Assembly: GCA_914767715.1 (NCBI GenBank)
Contig: OU612071.1
Span: forward strand, 25,605,681-25,669,680
From: Membranipora membranacea
Taxonomy: Eukaryota; Bryozoa; Gymnolaemata; Cheilostomatida; Membraniporidae
Direction of reading: 5' to 3'
DNA length: 64,000 bases
Under the pieces are notes generated by a model that searched no databases, was not told the origin of the DNA, and worked only from the letters and a program-made list of their open reading frames with translations. A program made the translations under genes and the position numbers. The number at the start of each line of letters is the position of its first letter. Position 1 is the first letter of the stretch. Below are positions 22,986 to 35,457 of this stretch, piece by piece.

Positions 22986-24128
22986 AGAAACAAGAAATGA
23001 GTGTCTGCAGCATGTGAATATTTCTCTGTAATTGTTGCTCTTTTCTGCCCATGTAAGAGTATCTTATCTGCTTACATCAAACATAACGTGTTTTAAAGGG
23101 TGAGTATCAAGTAAAAATAGATTATAACTCCGTTTTTATCCTTCAATTTGTACAACATGAGTGAGAAGCAACAAGTAAGGTTTTTGTTAAGTTTGGTAGT
23201 ACTAGACTAGTTAGTAGTACTACCTACTAACTAACTAATACTAGTAATAGGCCTAAGTTAATTTCACTCCAGTCATATTGTAGTTTAAGCGAATAAGCTA
23301 CGATTATGTTTATATATGCAGTGATTATTGTAGTTAATCAACCAAGCAAGCCACACAGGGTGATAATTATTCTAGTAGAATATTCAATATAATATTATTA
23401 TTAAATAATAATAAACATTTGTAGACAGTCTAGTTCTGTATTATGGGGGCAATAGCCAGTTTAAAAAACAAAATCATAGTGGAGGGCTCGTTGGTTAAGC
23501 CCATGTTGCAATGTAAGACATAATTTAGATACTCAGTCTGATCCAACACACGGGTGTTGAACAACATGTCTTACTGCACTCACTAGAACAATGGATTTTT
23601 TACGATATAGGCTGTATAACAATACTGTATTGTATTTAAGAACAATGCTGTAGATGCCTTAAGAGCTGTAAGACCTGTCCTTCAACATGTCTTACAACAC
23701 CCCTCGCCAGCGACGGTTATTAGTGCCCGTTCAGAACTGCATAAAATTTTGTAATGAATGAATCCGTTAGTCGTACCAGTTCAATAATCATTTATGCCAA
23801 TCTGATAGTACTGGTTTTTCTTACAACCTATCAGGGGGTCTGAGGAAGTCACTGTGTCTGGCAGTTTGTTCCACTCCTTGGCAGTCTTGATATAGAACAA
23901 ACGATGGCCGAACGTACAAATGCCCAACAGCTTTACTCTCAGGTGCTACTGAAGGGGCTACAAACAGACCTTTGTTACAATGGTCATGGTAATCACTTTT
24001 TAACCCATCGCGCTTGTAGTGTGTAGGATATATGATATTCTGTTAGAACTCTGACATACAGAAGCTCTAACTAGTAAGCTTTCACTACTTGCTGTTATTA
24101 TTAAACTTATGATTACAGCTGATTCATC
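22986..24128. other. Upstream flank of the CCDC180-like gene
   Basis: No frame, transposon end or RNA gene is recognised. It probably includes the 5' region of the gene starting at 24129. Short repeats of ACTAGTA-type sequence occur at 23205-23250. Confidence 0.4.
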
Positions 24129-27100
24129 ATGGCTGAAGCCTTAGATTTCAGGCATCCTGATCAGCCATCACTGGAGAGCTCACTACACGCCCCTCCTGGC
24201 TCTGAACTGGAGAGCCTTATAGAGGATCTCAATCCTAACCAGGTGAGCCTGACTGAAGTCATTCAATCACATTTCAGATTTAATCCAGGCAGTTACAGAT
24301 TAATTGTAAAAAAAAAATTATTCTGCAATGTCTCAATTCCATGGGTAAATTATTACTCATGCTTATATCCTCATATAGTATTTGATGTTATTAGTAGGTC
24401 TACAACAGATAGTATAATATAATGTCATGTGTACCACAGAAAGTATATGATTTTATAAGTAGGCCTACCACAGATAGTATCTGATATTACGAATACCACA
24501 GATAGTATATTATGAGTACTGTAGGTAGGAGTCAAGATTGTAATCTGATTGTATTTTATAACAGATTGTTCATCACATACAAAGACCTCGTCACTCACGT
24601 CTCAGACATCATCACAACACGTCTTCATCAGCTGCTTCTGTAGGGAGCCGGAAACAGCTCTCTAATGGAGGAGGTAATAATGGTGGTAAGCTTAGTAAGA
24701 GATCTCAATCACTAGATATAGCAGCAGGTGGAGTACAGAGTACAGTTAATGTGGAGTGAGTACACAGCGGTCATGTCTATAAACAGCTATTTGTTGCTGG
24801 GGTAAGATTATATCATATACCAGGGGTGCCCAACCTATGGCTCATGAGCCATCTCGGCTCATTTTGGCTTTTTGGGTGGCTCATTTTAATATTTGCAAAT
24901 TTCACGCGCTTTTCGGCGTGAATTTCATGCATTCAATTCATGCATGTACAATGTACATTAAATGTATGTATAGTGTATACAAGTTCATTGTACTGGGTGC
25001 CTGCATTGTACATATGTGTGTAGAGTTGTCTTCTTGCAGACTTGCCAACCTAAATTTTTCAAAATGCTTCTAAAAATTTGCAAAATGCTTAAAGGGCAAC
25101 CAAGGTTTCGCAGCAATGCATTAATGGGTAGTAAATAATGTGCTGGGCAGCATCTGCTTTGTCCATTAAGCGATGCAAAACTCAAAGTAGTTGCTGACTC
25201 TAAGCTGGGTAACACTTCAGTTGAGGGGAGGTTCCAAGACATTGCTGTAATGATGATAGAGCACAGGCTAAATAATAACAGGAACAGGAAACTGCTCTGT
25301 GGTATTCTCTTTGAGCTGAGTTTGAGTACCTAATGGAAGAAATGTTTCACAAGAATTCTGGCTAAAAAACCATCCGAATTATATTGTCTTTTTCCCTATG
25401 CAGAAGGTGCATTCTGCTATCAATCAACGACCATCAATGAGATGTTGTTTGAAACCTTGGTTGCCCTTTAAAATGCATACAAAACTCCAGGGCGCCTCAT
25501 ATGACCAGAAATTGCCTCAAAAAATGTTTGCGCTACGCGCATAATCTCACACAATGACTATGCTTTGCTTTGGTATTTTTGCCAGCGCTTATACATGAAT
25601 GAATATGATACATATATATCACTGACTGTTTCCATGTTGTCTACACGTGACACAACGAGGTCAGCTCATTTGGTTTGATTGATTTTTTAAATGGCTCATG
25701 TGAGAGACAAGGTTGGGCACCCCTGTCATATACCAATAGGCCTTATACTCTTTACAAACCTGGCATCATGAGTGTCTGTTGACCTTGAAGTTCACCGAAA
25801 GCAGTTCAATGATGTCCTAAATATGTTCTCAAATAAAACATAAATGAGGCCATTCTGGAGTAAATCTGAAAGTTAATTTTTCTTATACAGCCACCGATGG
25901 TCTCAAGTTTCTACTACAGTCAATGTCTGTATTTTTGATTATCTCGTTATTCATACAATTTTAATAACAGGTACAGCTGAGGAAAGGATATGATGTATCT
26001 AAATCAGTACGAGATGAGAAAGGTGGACCTAAGATTAAAACTAGATTCGGTGGGGTACCATTAGTACACATGACACGCGATCCAGTGAAGGAGGGGACAG
26101 GTATACTTGGCCCCCGACAACAGGAGTGGCTCTCAGGCTTTCCTAATGAAAGCTCAATAGAGAATCCAGTTCTCTACAAGTAAGAACTTTATACTGAGAT
26201 TTGAAACTCTTTGATTTATAGTGAAGGTTGTATACGTATAGAGACCTGCCGAAGTCTATTGTTGTGTTTTAGCCAGTTAATGATTAGTGCACCACTGTCG
26301 GTAATGGAGAGGGAGGCAACATATACCTCAAGAAAAATATCATCATAACCTTGTAATCAATTAGAGAATGTCATCTTTTCTTACCTTACAATTATAGAGA
26401 TCATCAAGCTTATAATCACAAAGAGATTCAAGTTTTTGATATGTTACTTTCAGATATGAGCAGGAGTTTAGATCTTCTGAAGACGTGGAATCAGAATCTT
26501 ACTCGGCTCTTAAAGAAGTCAGAGATCTGCCAGATGTTGTCGGTATGTATATGTCTGGTCTGCCTCATATGTGTACATCTACTTGGTAAATGTACAGCAT
26601 AACGGGTGAATTTATCTACCAACGGGTTATTCAGTTCCCTTAATGATGTAAATGACGTATACATATATACAGCCGAATATAAAATAATTGTCCAGTTTTT
26701 TATTTTTGTGCTTATCTTGCTGGGTCCCTACTGATCACATGACGTGCGAAATGATATATGATTATAGTGAGTAAGAAGACAGGATCTAATGTGATAGAGA
26801 AGATAGCGAGGAGTAGAGAGGAGAGACATGAATCTGCTCTAGATGAGATGCATCAGGAGTTACTTCTCATATCTTCTGTAAGTTTACTATATTATATCCT
26901 TTCCCAGCAGTTGATGATGTAATCCTGAAAACTCTGATATGCGTATGATGAATTAAGTAGGTGGTAGAGACGGAACGTGCTGAGTTTGATTTTGCACTCT
27001 GAAATGTGGATAACGCTATCAATACGCCTATATAAGGGATGATGAGACCAAACTATCCAATTAGCCAACCTGCCTTTCACTGCCAGACGACTAGCATCAT

Positions 27101-30100
27101 TTTTATTTCTAACATTGTTATTGTAGGAGTTGGAGCCTCGAGTTGAGAAAGCTGGATATAATCTTATGGAGAAGTTAGAGGAGAGTAATTCTGAGATCTC
27201 ACAGCTTGTTAATGAGATAGAGGATAACGAGGTAACTCCCCCCCCCCCTACTCCTCCCCCCTCCCCTCCACCGGGAGATAATAATGGTGCAACCTCGTTA
27301 TCCCATAAATACTGAAATATAGAGCTTAGTATGATTTAACTGTATCAAATCTTACCCTAACAAATCCTCCCAAGACGATTTAAACTCAAATTGAACACAA
27401 ATATAGAGTATAAATTCGAGTTATTTGGAAGGGTAAAGGTTAATTCATTGGGTTTTTCACTAACTCATCTCATTTTCATTATAATATCTGGCTCTGTGGC
27501 CTAATGGACAAGGCGTCTGACTTCGAATCAGAAGATTGTGGGTTCGAGTCCCATCAGGGTCAGTTGTTTTGTAATCACCAGTCTCTATCGGATACTATTA
27601 TAAAATTACACAAGTTACTCTAGCCTAGTGAAAATAGTCTGTTAGCTGACCATCTGCTCCTATCTGAGGTTTGACTCAAACAAAATCTACAAGAGATACA
27701 GAGGGATCAAAACTGTCTTTGAAAGTTACTATAGCCTTAGTTCTTCACTTTAAAGCTGTGAGTCTGGGGTAGAGAGAGATGGTTCGTCATATTGTTATAA
27801 CTCGTTTGTAGAAGTTACTGTCTCATACACAGACAGAGTTACAGACGACCTGGTCTGATATACAACAGAAATCATCACAGAGACGTCTATATAAATAATA
27901 CGACTCAGATGTTAAATACTATAGAGGATGAGAGAACTAACAGGGTATGACATCACTTCTAGTCTGTCTCAGACTCCCAGTCTGAACAGCATGGTATCAA
28001 TAGTCTCATCATATTTTTGGATCAAAATCAAGCATCATATCTGGTATTACAATGCTATCTTGTCAAATCTCTCCTGAAACGGCCTCGCATCTGATACAAG
28101 ATGAAGAATATACATCATTGTTGACCTATCGGTTTCTGTCACTGCATTGGGTTTTAAAAAAAGTCAACTAATTTTCTCCCTATCTGAGATGTATTACTTT
28201 AACCTCCTGCTATGAAAATTTACAATATTATGTTATTTGTCAGGGAAATTTGAGAGTACACCACAACCTTACTGGTTTGTTTACTTCTGTTTATAGGTCA
28301 CTGTAGTACTGAGTAAGTACACAGATATTCTGAAGTCGATCGCTCACGCTGCAAAACCCGACCTTGATAAGGTTATAGACAAGGAATCACAGCTACTTAA
28401 TAAGACTATACTGAGTAACAGAAGATGTTACTGTGAGCTGAATATGAGATTATTATCAGCTGATATAGAGAGGGAGAGAAAGATGCATGACCTATATAAC
28501 CTCAAAAATAAAGAATGGAAAAAATTCAAGGCAACTTAGGGATTAGAAAACCAAGTCGGTGATGACTTCAATATCCTATCATCCACCACCTGTACGGGCT
28601 ATTTGAGGCCAAGATTTATGAGTTGAGGGAGGAATGTAATTTCATTGACAGATTTGCCTGAAGCTGTCCTCTTTTCATGAACTTACTTCAAGGAGTGGGC
28701 AACTTATAATTTGATAACTAAAATCATGTTTTGAATTTCTATTTTACTCCAGTCTAGAAGTAGATGTAGATAATTAATTATTCATGTTATTATGTTTTAG
28801 GTAGCGGAGGCTCTGAAGTCATTTGAGGATTTCATGACACAGAAATGTATCACAAATCCAACATCAGTAACTGATGTGATCAGGAATATGGTGGAGGATC
28901 AGAAACGAGTACAACAGAAAAGGATCGAACTACTCGATACAATCAAGTAAGTCCCAATATTCATACATGGAGTTTTATGTCACTTGAATAGTTTGGAATA
29001 TTAGATACTCCTAGAACTCTCATTATCCCGTTCATAAAATTCCCCTACTAAAACCCAAAGCTAATACTATTCTATGGAAGAATGAGGAATGCTTGAACTG
29101 ATGCTGTCACTCAAGGAAATGCACACTCATTGAATTCTGTAGAGGTTGGAGATAACTAATCGATGCTTTTATCTCAGAATATTCACCTAATTGTAAAACT
29201 CAGGGTATGAAATCAATCAAATTGGTGAAACAGTGGCATTTTCACCATGTTACTAGTTAAAACTGATGGCATTATCACTTAGCCATCTGATTTCATTAGT
29301 TTCTGTAAATTACTCCCCCTTTAGGTAACAAAGCTGAGAATAAGGGCAGATTATGTTATACCGAAATAAGTCGTAAATGGGGATATTCACGATTCTAGTG
29401 GCAATATATGGTGGGATCAATCGCTGTTCTACCTCATCACCATCTCAGCTTTGTTAATTTTCTGTTACAGAGAGTTCAGACCCCCGACAGCCACTAAGAA
29501 GTCAGTCTATACTTGGAACGATCAGATTGAGGAGTTGTCTTCTCTTCTGAGTGAAGTGAATCAGAGATACATGCAGCAGGTATATGAGGAATATGAGAAA
29601 GTCTGTGAGAAATGTGCTAACAAGGCTACACAACTCAGGGTATGTATATGTCTACTGTACACATCTCAACACTTTGTTCCTCAGGGTGTCCTTCAGTCAT
29701 CAATCTGTAGCTTCATGGCCTACCACCTCAAATCTATACCCATCCATGCCTGACAATCTATACTATGCTAGTTTGATAGATGAATGGTTGCCCATAGCTA
29801 TATCAGGGAAATTCAGACATGCTGGGTGTCCTTGCTATATATGATGTCATCAACAGAGTCAGCACAGTGATGTTGTACAAAGGGGTTAACTCTGGTTTAT
29901 GAGTATGTCAACTTATTCTTCACCACCTATTCTAAGTGCTAGCTTACGATGTACATATTCGAATTATCTAAGTTTGAGACTGTTTTATATGTGCATAGAG
30001 TTATCTTATTTTCAGACTGAGTTGATTAAGTCCGGCGCTGTGTTACCCCAGGAAGCGGATCAGTTAGTAAATGATGCTCTTATACCGATGATCGGAAGTC

Positions 30101-33100
30101 AACAGAAGATTTACGAGGCTAATAGGGAACAGATTGATGTAAGTCTGTAGTTTCAGTATTGAGTTTATATATTATCTGCCCTTAGTGTGGAAGGTATATC
30201 ATAAAATGGCTTTTAATGTAGTATTATATATTAGTGTAGTGTAGGATAGTATTTATAGTAATCTAAAGAATAAAGTTTTTGATTCTTTGTCTCATAGACT
30301 TTGATATTTAGTCTTGGTACTCCTTTTACATATCACATCTCAAGCATTGATCATCTAGGGTAGTTCTAGCTTTCCTCTCCCTCAACTCAAGATTCAGTGA
30401 GCCTGAATAATATCAGAGTCTCACATCAGCCTCACCAGGGCTTAATGCTGATTGTTTACAGAGAGAGAGAGATTGAGAAGCAGGGTAATCAGATAACAGA
30501 ACAACTTCAGCTTCTATTTAAGTATTGTCAGGGAGCTGCTCATATCTGGGATGTTCATGAGGTACGTATTACACTAGAGTTACCAAGAAATATGAAATAC
30601 TGTCTGAAAACAGTTTGATGAGGGACCCTGAAGATCTCATCATTCCTAAGGAAGTTCCCTAATACTGGCATGACGTGGAGGGTCTTTCTATTAAAAACAG
30701 CCAAAATCACAATCTGACCACTCACTGACTGAGTGATTGAGACCTGCTAGTGTCTTGCTCAGAAATCGCTCACCCATTGATTGAACTATATACATTATGA
30801 GTGAGCGATCTTGGAAGGAATTTGTCTAATTGAAACACCAAGTGAGCGTTAATTTTGAGCGATGTGATGGTGATGATTTGCTATAGTAAAGCATCGATCT
30901 TTCTAATTAAAAGACCCCCCTGGCTGTTGTTTATAAAGCTTTTGAGACGTAGTTGTTCATTTACAGATTGGATTAGCTCAGACAGAGAGAGCTTTACAGG
31001 AAAAGTTACTGCTGGCCAGACGAGATCACAACCTTGAGAATCAGGATAGAGAGAATCAGCTCGATATAATCATGGATAAGATTAGGCAAGACGCTAACGA
31101 GATCAACCTCTCTAAAAATCTCAAAAAGGTAATGAAAACCTTTATTGTGATATACAAGAATAGTACTCGGTCTTCTAAACTGCGTAATACACAGCATAAT
31201 ACAATACGGATCACATAACATAGTACCCGGCGTGAGGCATTGAATAATTCACAGTGAAGTACCCCGCGTACATATGCATACAACGCGTAATGCACTGCAT
31301 GATACAAAGCGTGATACACTGTGTCTAAAGCTTCCACTAATTCTTGCAAATGAAATTTCGTACGAATCTCAGCCTGCCACACATGATTGTAATTTCCCAA
31401 ATTCGTACTAATGATTTATGGGTGTAATCCTCCCCAGCCAATCTAAACCATAGGCCAACAGTGATAACTAAAAAATTGAACCAAGGAGAAGCTGTTTCAT
31501 CTTGTTTATTATACCACCCAGTCCAGTGATTCAGCTTCTGGATATGCTTAGGCTCAACTATCTCCTCATATTCATTCAATTTTATACCCCATTAGTCATT
31601 GTAACCCTTCTCCCTCTTGCTCCAGGTCCAAATCAATGAGAAGATCCACATATTGATCATTCATTCCATCTTTTTGTCTAAAGTTGTTTACATAGATATG
31701 GCCTTGACTTATCAATCAAAACAGTCAGCCAATCGATCAAATCTGACAGCCAATCAGATAACATGTCGTGAAAATTTTAACGATTCATGAGTCGTTAGCA
31801 TACAATGTTCCACAATATCCTGGGAATCCTGTTTCGTACTTTTTTTTTCATGAAAATTTATACGAATCGTGAGAAAACAATCCCCGTGTGGCCTGAGCTT
31901 TACACTGTGTTATACGATGTGTAATGCACAGCGCAATACACTGTGTTACGCATTGTGTCATACACTATGTTACACACTGTGTTTAACACAGCGTAATACA
32001 CAGCGGGATACTTTACAGGATTAGTATCATTTATTGTTAATTTTCTCAACAGCCCGATTGCCTCATGGCATAGTGAACATGATTTTGTCATCTCATTTAT
32101 GTAGCTCGGAGTATGAATCCTCTTGTTATGTCATGTAAGTATGTTATCTTGACGTCACGACATGACGTTGTGTATATTATACAGGTTAAAGACAGTCTTG
32201 ATCAGATAGGAGTTATGTATGAGAGATTTCACAGAGATCAGATATCTGTAGTTCAGACTTATCCCCACATGGTTAGAGAAGAGATAGAAGACTTTGATCT
32301 CGCTATCAGAACTACTTTAGTGTGGATAGAGAGATGCCAGATAATCAACAGGTATAACAACACATGCAACCCAACATTTGGCCTTATTTCAACGAAGATA
32401 TATTTATTAATCTATTTTCCTCAGTGTTGAAGTTGCCCCCTCCCATCTTCATCCAGCACACAACTCTTCCTGGTCTCTGAGTTATATATCCTCTTTGTTC
32501 TTTCATCAAATCTCAGGCTTATGAAAACTGTCTATCAGTTTTAAGTAAAAATTGAACCTCCTACCATATCTGACTCTGATCCCCACCCTGATACTCCTGA
32601 TAATCTCCAATCTGTGCCTAACTCACATGCTCCCTCGTTGAAACATTCTACTGATGTCTATCTATTGCTTTGACGAGTATAATTCGTCATAATGAACTAT
32701 GCCACTTCACTGATATGTTAATTTCTGCTGACCAGCTGGAAGACTTGGAGGAGATTTTCTCACCTCTCACAGGCGAGCAGAAGGTTGAATGGACAAAAAA
32801 GATACAGTCACTACTCCATGTAAATCTTATATCTAATCCATACTAATCTCCACCAAATCACTCTCATCTCCATACATTCAATCAACTCTGATCAGTCAGA
32901 ATGTGATGAAAGTTCAGACTCACCAAGTTTGAAATAAGTGTCCAGACCATCTTTTGGCTGAGTGCTCATCATACTTGTCATTGTCATTTAGTAATTGGAC
33001 CTTTTGCTAAATGATCACATTACTGCAGTGCCTGGTTATCTCCCCTGGTACCTTATATTCCACTAGTTCCTGTCTGCTCTCACACATACACACATTTCCT

Positions 33101-35457
33101 TGTGTTCATCTCTAAGCAACCTGACTTCTCCCTCATCTATTAATCAATAAATTTAGCTGAAGGACCTAAGCCGTAAGTTAGTGAGGAAGATGGCTAACCA
33201 GTACAAAAGAAGGAGTCCCAGCCCCGCTTCACCAAGTAACAAGATTGCAGCTACATTCTCTCCCAGACTTCTCTCACTCATTCAGAATCTTCCTGTATGT
33301 TTCTATCTATCTCTGCTTTATCTCTCTACATATACAACCCTGTACACATAAAATCTCAAGTGGTTTTAATTCGTATATCAGGCCTACAGCTCCATACTAA
33401 ACACATTGGAAATTGTGATGCGGCACAAAAAACCGATAGGTTGGTGGCATCAGACAACCCCCCACTCAAGTATACAACCCTCACATTAATAGTTAGTCGC
33501 CACTGTCTAATCCTAGCTGAACGAGGAGGCACGAAAATTCATTCAGTAACAATAGGGCCTTATACAAACTGTGATCTCAGAAAACACAATTTTTTTAATG
33601 CACCCCTCAACGCAGCACTTTACCTGGTATATGCTTTATTATAATTCCCCCTCTGCTGACTTTGTAACCTGCTGACTTTGTAACCTGCTGACTTTGTAAC
33701 CTGCTGACTTTGTAACCTGCTGACTTTCCTGCTGACAGGCTCTGATATGTATGATTGGTAAAGCTGATCTACAGATGAAGGATGTGATATCTCGTATGGT
33801 TACTCATAATCCTAACTCCTGGCCTCATACCATCAATCTACTCGTAACTATAACCTCTTCTATCTCTCACTGTAATGTATCTATATTCTACCCACACTGA
33901 CATGTAGACTTCACTACATGTGTATCTCTGATCTCTAGTTTGAGTACCTAACATGTCCCCACCCCTAATTGATGGTATTGACCCCGGGTCATCACACCGA
34001 ATTTTTTCTTATGTTACTCATGCTAAGTGAATTAGTTCACTCTCTTTCAATAAGAGATATACATGCAGCAGTATATCACATCATCAGTGTGTATACTACC
34101 TTATACCTCATGTCTACATCATACCATCAGAGCATTCATCCTCATACTTGAGTCCTCCTAACACCCCATAACTCTCTGTAGTCAGAAAATGACTCCATTC
34201 ATCTATTTTCTGTACTTTCCATCTGATTATCAGTCCTCACCTCATAGTGTCATCACTCAGTCATATAATACGCCTCTGTTAGTCAGATCAATCCTCTTAT
34301 TCAGAGTACTCTTCGTTTGTACAAAGAAGCCACTGTACATCATACAATTAACATCCTTACAGGAATTATGCTGTCCCTCAGTATTGAAAGGAGTTTCTTA
34401 TTATAGCAAGATTCTGGCTTTTAAACCCTAGCATGACAACAGGCTTTTGCTCAGTTATTTTAGGTTGCTTGTGCCATCAAGTTGGACATCAGAATAAAGT
34501 CACCTTTATAATATAGCTTGTCATGTATTTTTTTATGTTTTGATGGGATGACAATAGATCTGTGATTGACAATCGACGCCTTAGCTGTAGAATGTAAAGT
34601 GAGACATAGGGGTGTTGATTTTGACCTACATGATAATATTTTAGACAGTTTCCCACAATGCATCTCTCTAATCAACTCACTCTTACAGATGATAATCAGA
34701 CAGAAGCAGAAATCTGGATACCCGATAGATGAGGAGATAGCCAGTTTACAGCTGACCTCAAGCTCTTGTACAGCGAGTCGTGTCGTCTCGAGCAGCCTCT
34801 CGAGCTGAAGGGGCTACTAGTGCTGCTAGTAATAAAACTCGTGATGTCACCGCAACTGAGCCACCAACTGCTCCCTCATTAGTGTGAGTATTATAAGCGC
34901 TGTACAGTTAGTTACTCACTTTCTGTTGTTTTATCTCGAGTAGAATATAACCATAGACATAATATTCACAATGAATTACCATTAAGTCTATTACAATAAG
35001 ACAAGGTGTATTATTATTGTACTATATCAGTTATCAGAATAGAGGTTGTCATAGGCCTCGGAAAGCAAGCATGCTGTTCAAACTCTTTTTCAAGAAGGTG
35101 ACTGATTTGTGGGTTATTGTGATACCCTACCTTGGTGTTAATTGGAGGCAAACTATAAGTCAATGTGTGATATACATACTTAGTTGTTGTCTTACTCAGG
35201 CCTATTTCAAATCGACTAATCCTTGATTATTATGGATGGATTAAAACCAATTTAACCAAGAAAGAGAATAACCTAGCCTTTGATACAAACTTCAGATCAG
35301 GTTTGATAATAATATTGAGATATAAGAGTTGTCTCACATGTTTGTATGGGTGTATATCTGTAGGACATCATTATCTAAAGCTCCAGCGTCTCCCAAACAA
35401 TCACAGACCCGAGGACTGAATGAAGCCGCTAAGAATATATCTGTTCTCGACGATATG
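24129..35457 (+). CDS. CCDC180: CCDC180-like coiled-coil protein, 5' half, broken
   Basis: Exons read by splice sites and frame: 24129-24242, 24565-24755, 25971-26179, 26454-26542, 26768-26877, 27127-27231, 27812-27944, 28297-28530, 28801-28946, 29471-29639, 30016-30138, 30466-30561, 30967-31128, 32185-32351, 32736-32819, 33157-33294, 33739-33843, 34689-34883, 35364-35457. The product is charged and helical; segments such as SREERHESALDEMHQELLLI, 'WKKFK' followed by 'FEDFM', and 'KEFRPPTATKKSVYTWND' match the DUF4455 part of CCDC180, a coiled-coil protein of ciliated cells whose biochemical role is not settled. Oddities: a one-base excess in the 27812 exon, a frame change inside the 34689 exon, uncertain joins near 24755 and 32351, and no further exons before arm A', so the C-terminal half is missing. 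It is either a pseudogene or an intact gene with assembly errors and distant 3' exons. Confidence 0.7.
24821..25725. mobile_element. Non-autonomous hAT element in an intron (905 bp)
   Basis: The ends are CAGGGGTGCCCAACC and its complement GGTTGGGCACCCCTG. It is flanked by a perfect 8-bp target duplication TCATATAC (24813-24820 and 25726-25733). This combination is the hallmark of hAT elements of the Charlie type. It has no intact transposase; its interior contains stops in all frames. It sits between the second and third coding exons of the CCDC180-like gene, where it would be spliced out. Confidence 0.93.
27490..27562 (+). tRNA. trnR-TCG: tRNA-Arg(TCG)
   Basis: A 73-nt cloverleaf. The acceptor stem GGCTCTG pairs with CAGGGTC (two G-T pairs), D arm TGGCCTAATGGACAAGG, anticodon arm TCTGA-CTTCGAA-TCAGA with anticodon TCG, T arm GTGGG-TTCGAGT-CCCAT, discriminator A. 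A box and B box (GGTTCGAGTCC) are intact, so polymerase III transcription is likely; a T run (TTGTTTTG) follows shortly. It lies in an intron of the CCDC180-like gene on the same strand. Confidence 0.93.
30680..30920. mobile_element. MITE with GGGGGGTCTTTC ends (copy 2)
   Basis: The same family as 6598-6844, in reverse orientation. It ends in AAAGACCCCCC at 30920 and begins near AGGGTCTTTC at 30680. Long stretches match when one copy is reversed, such as 'ctttactatagcaa' and 'tgattttggctgttt'. It lies in the intron between the 30466 and 30967 exons of the CCDC180-like gene. Confidence 0.85.
31155..32010. mobile_element. Possible foldback element with minisatellite ends
   Basis: An intron of the CCDC180-like gene (31129-32184) contains two arrays of a degenerate 11-14-bp motif, GCGTAATACACTGTG-like. 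One runs at 31180-31325, the other at 31905-32005 in the opposite sense. Each is followed inward by TAAAGCT and then CCACAC-containing sequence, again inverted relative to each other. Inverted arrays at both ends recall foldback-type transposons. No target duplication was identified, so the limits are approximate. Confidence 0.5.
33655..33728 (+). repeat. 16-bp tandem repeat just before a 3' splice site
   Basis: Almost five copies of CTGCTGACTTTGTAAC, the last one truncated into ctgctgactttcctgctgacag, which is the acceptor of the exon at 33739. Every unit contains CTGAC, which matches the animal branch-point consensus. Confidence 0.9.

Noticed and set aside
28531-28540. Stop codon taken as proof that the CCDC180-like gene is a pseudogene
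   Set aside because: A GC donor just before it restores a phase-0 join to the next exon, so this stop is probably intronic. The frame changes at about 27895 and 34790 remain.
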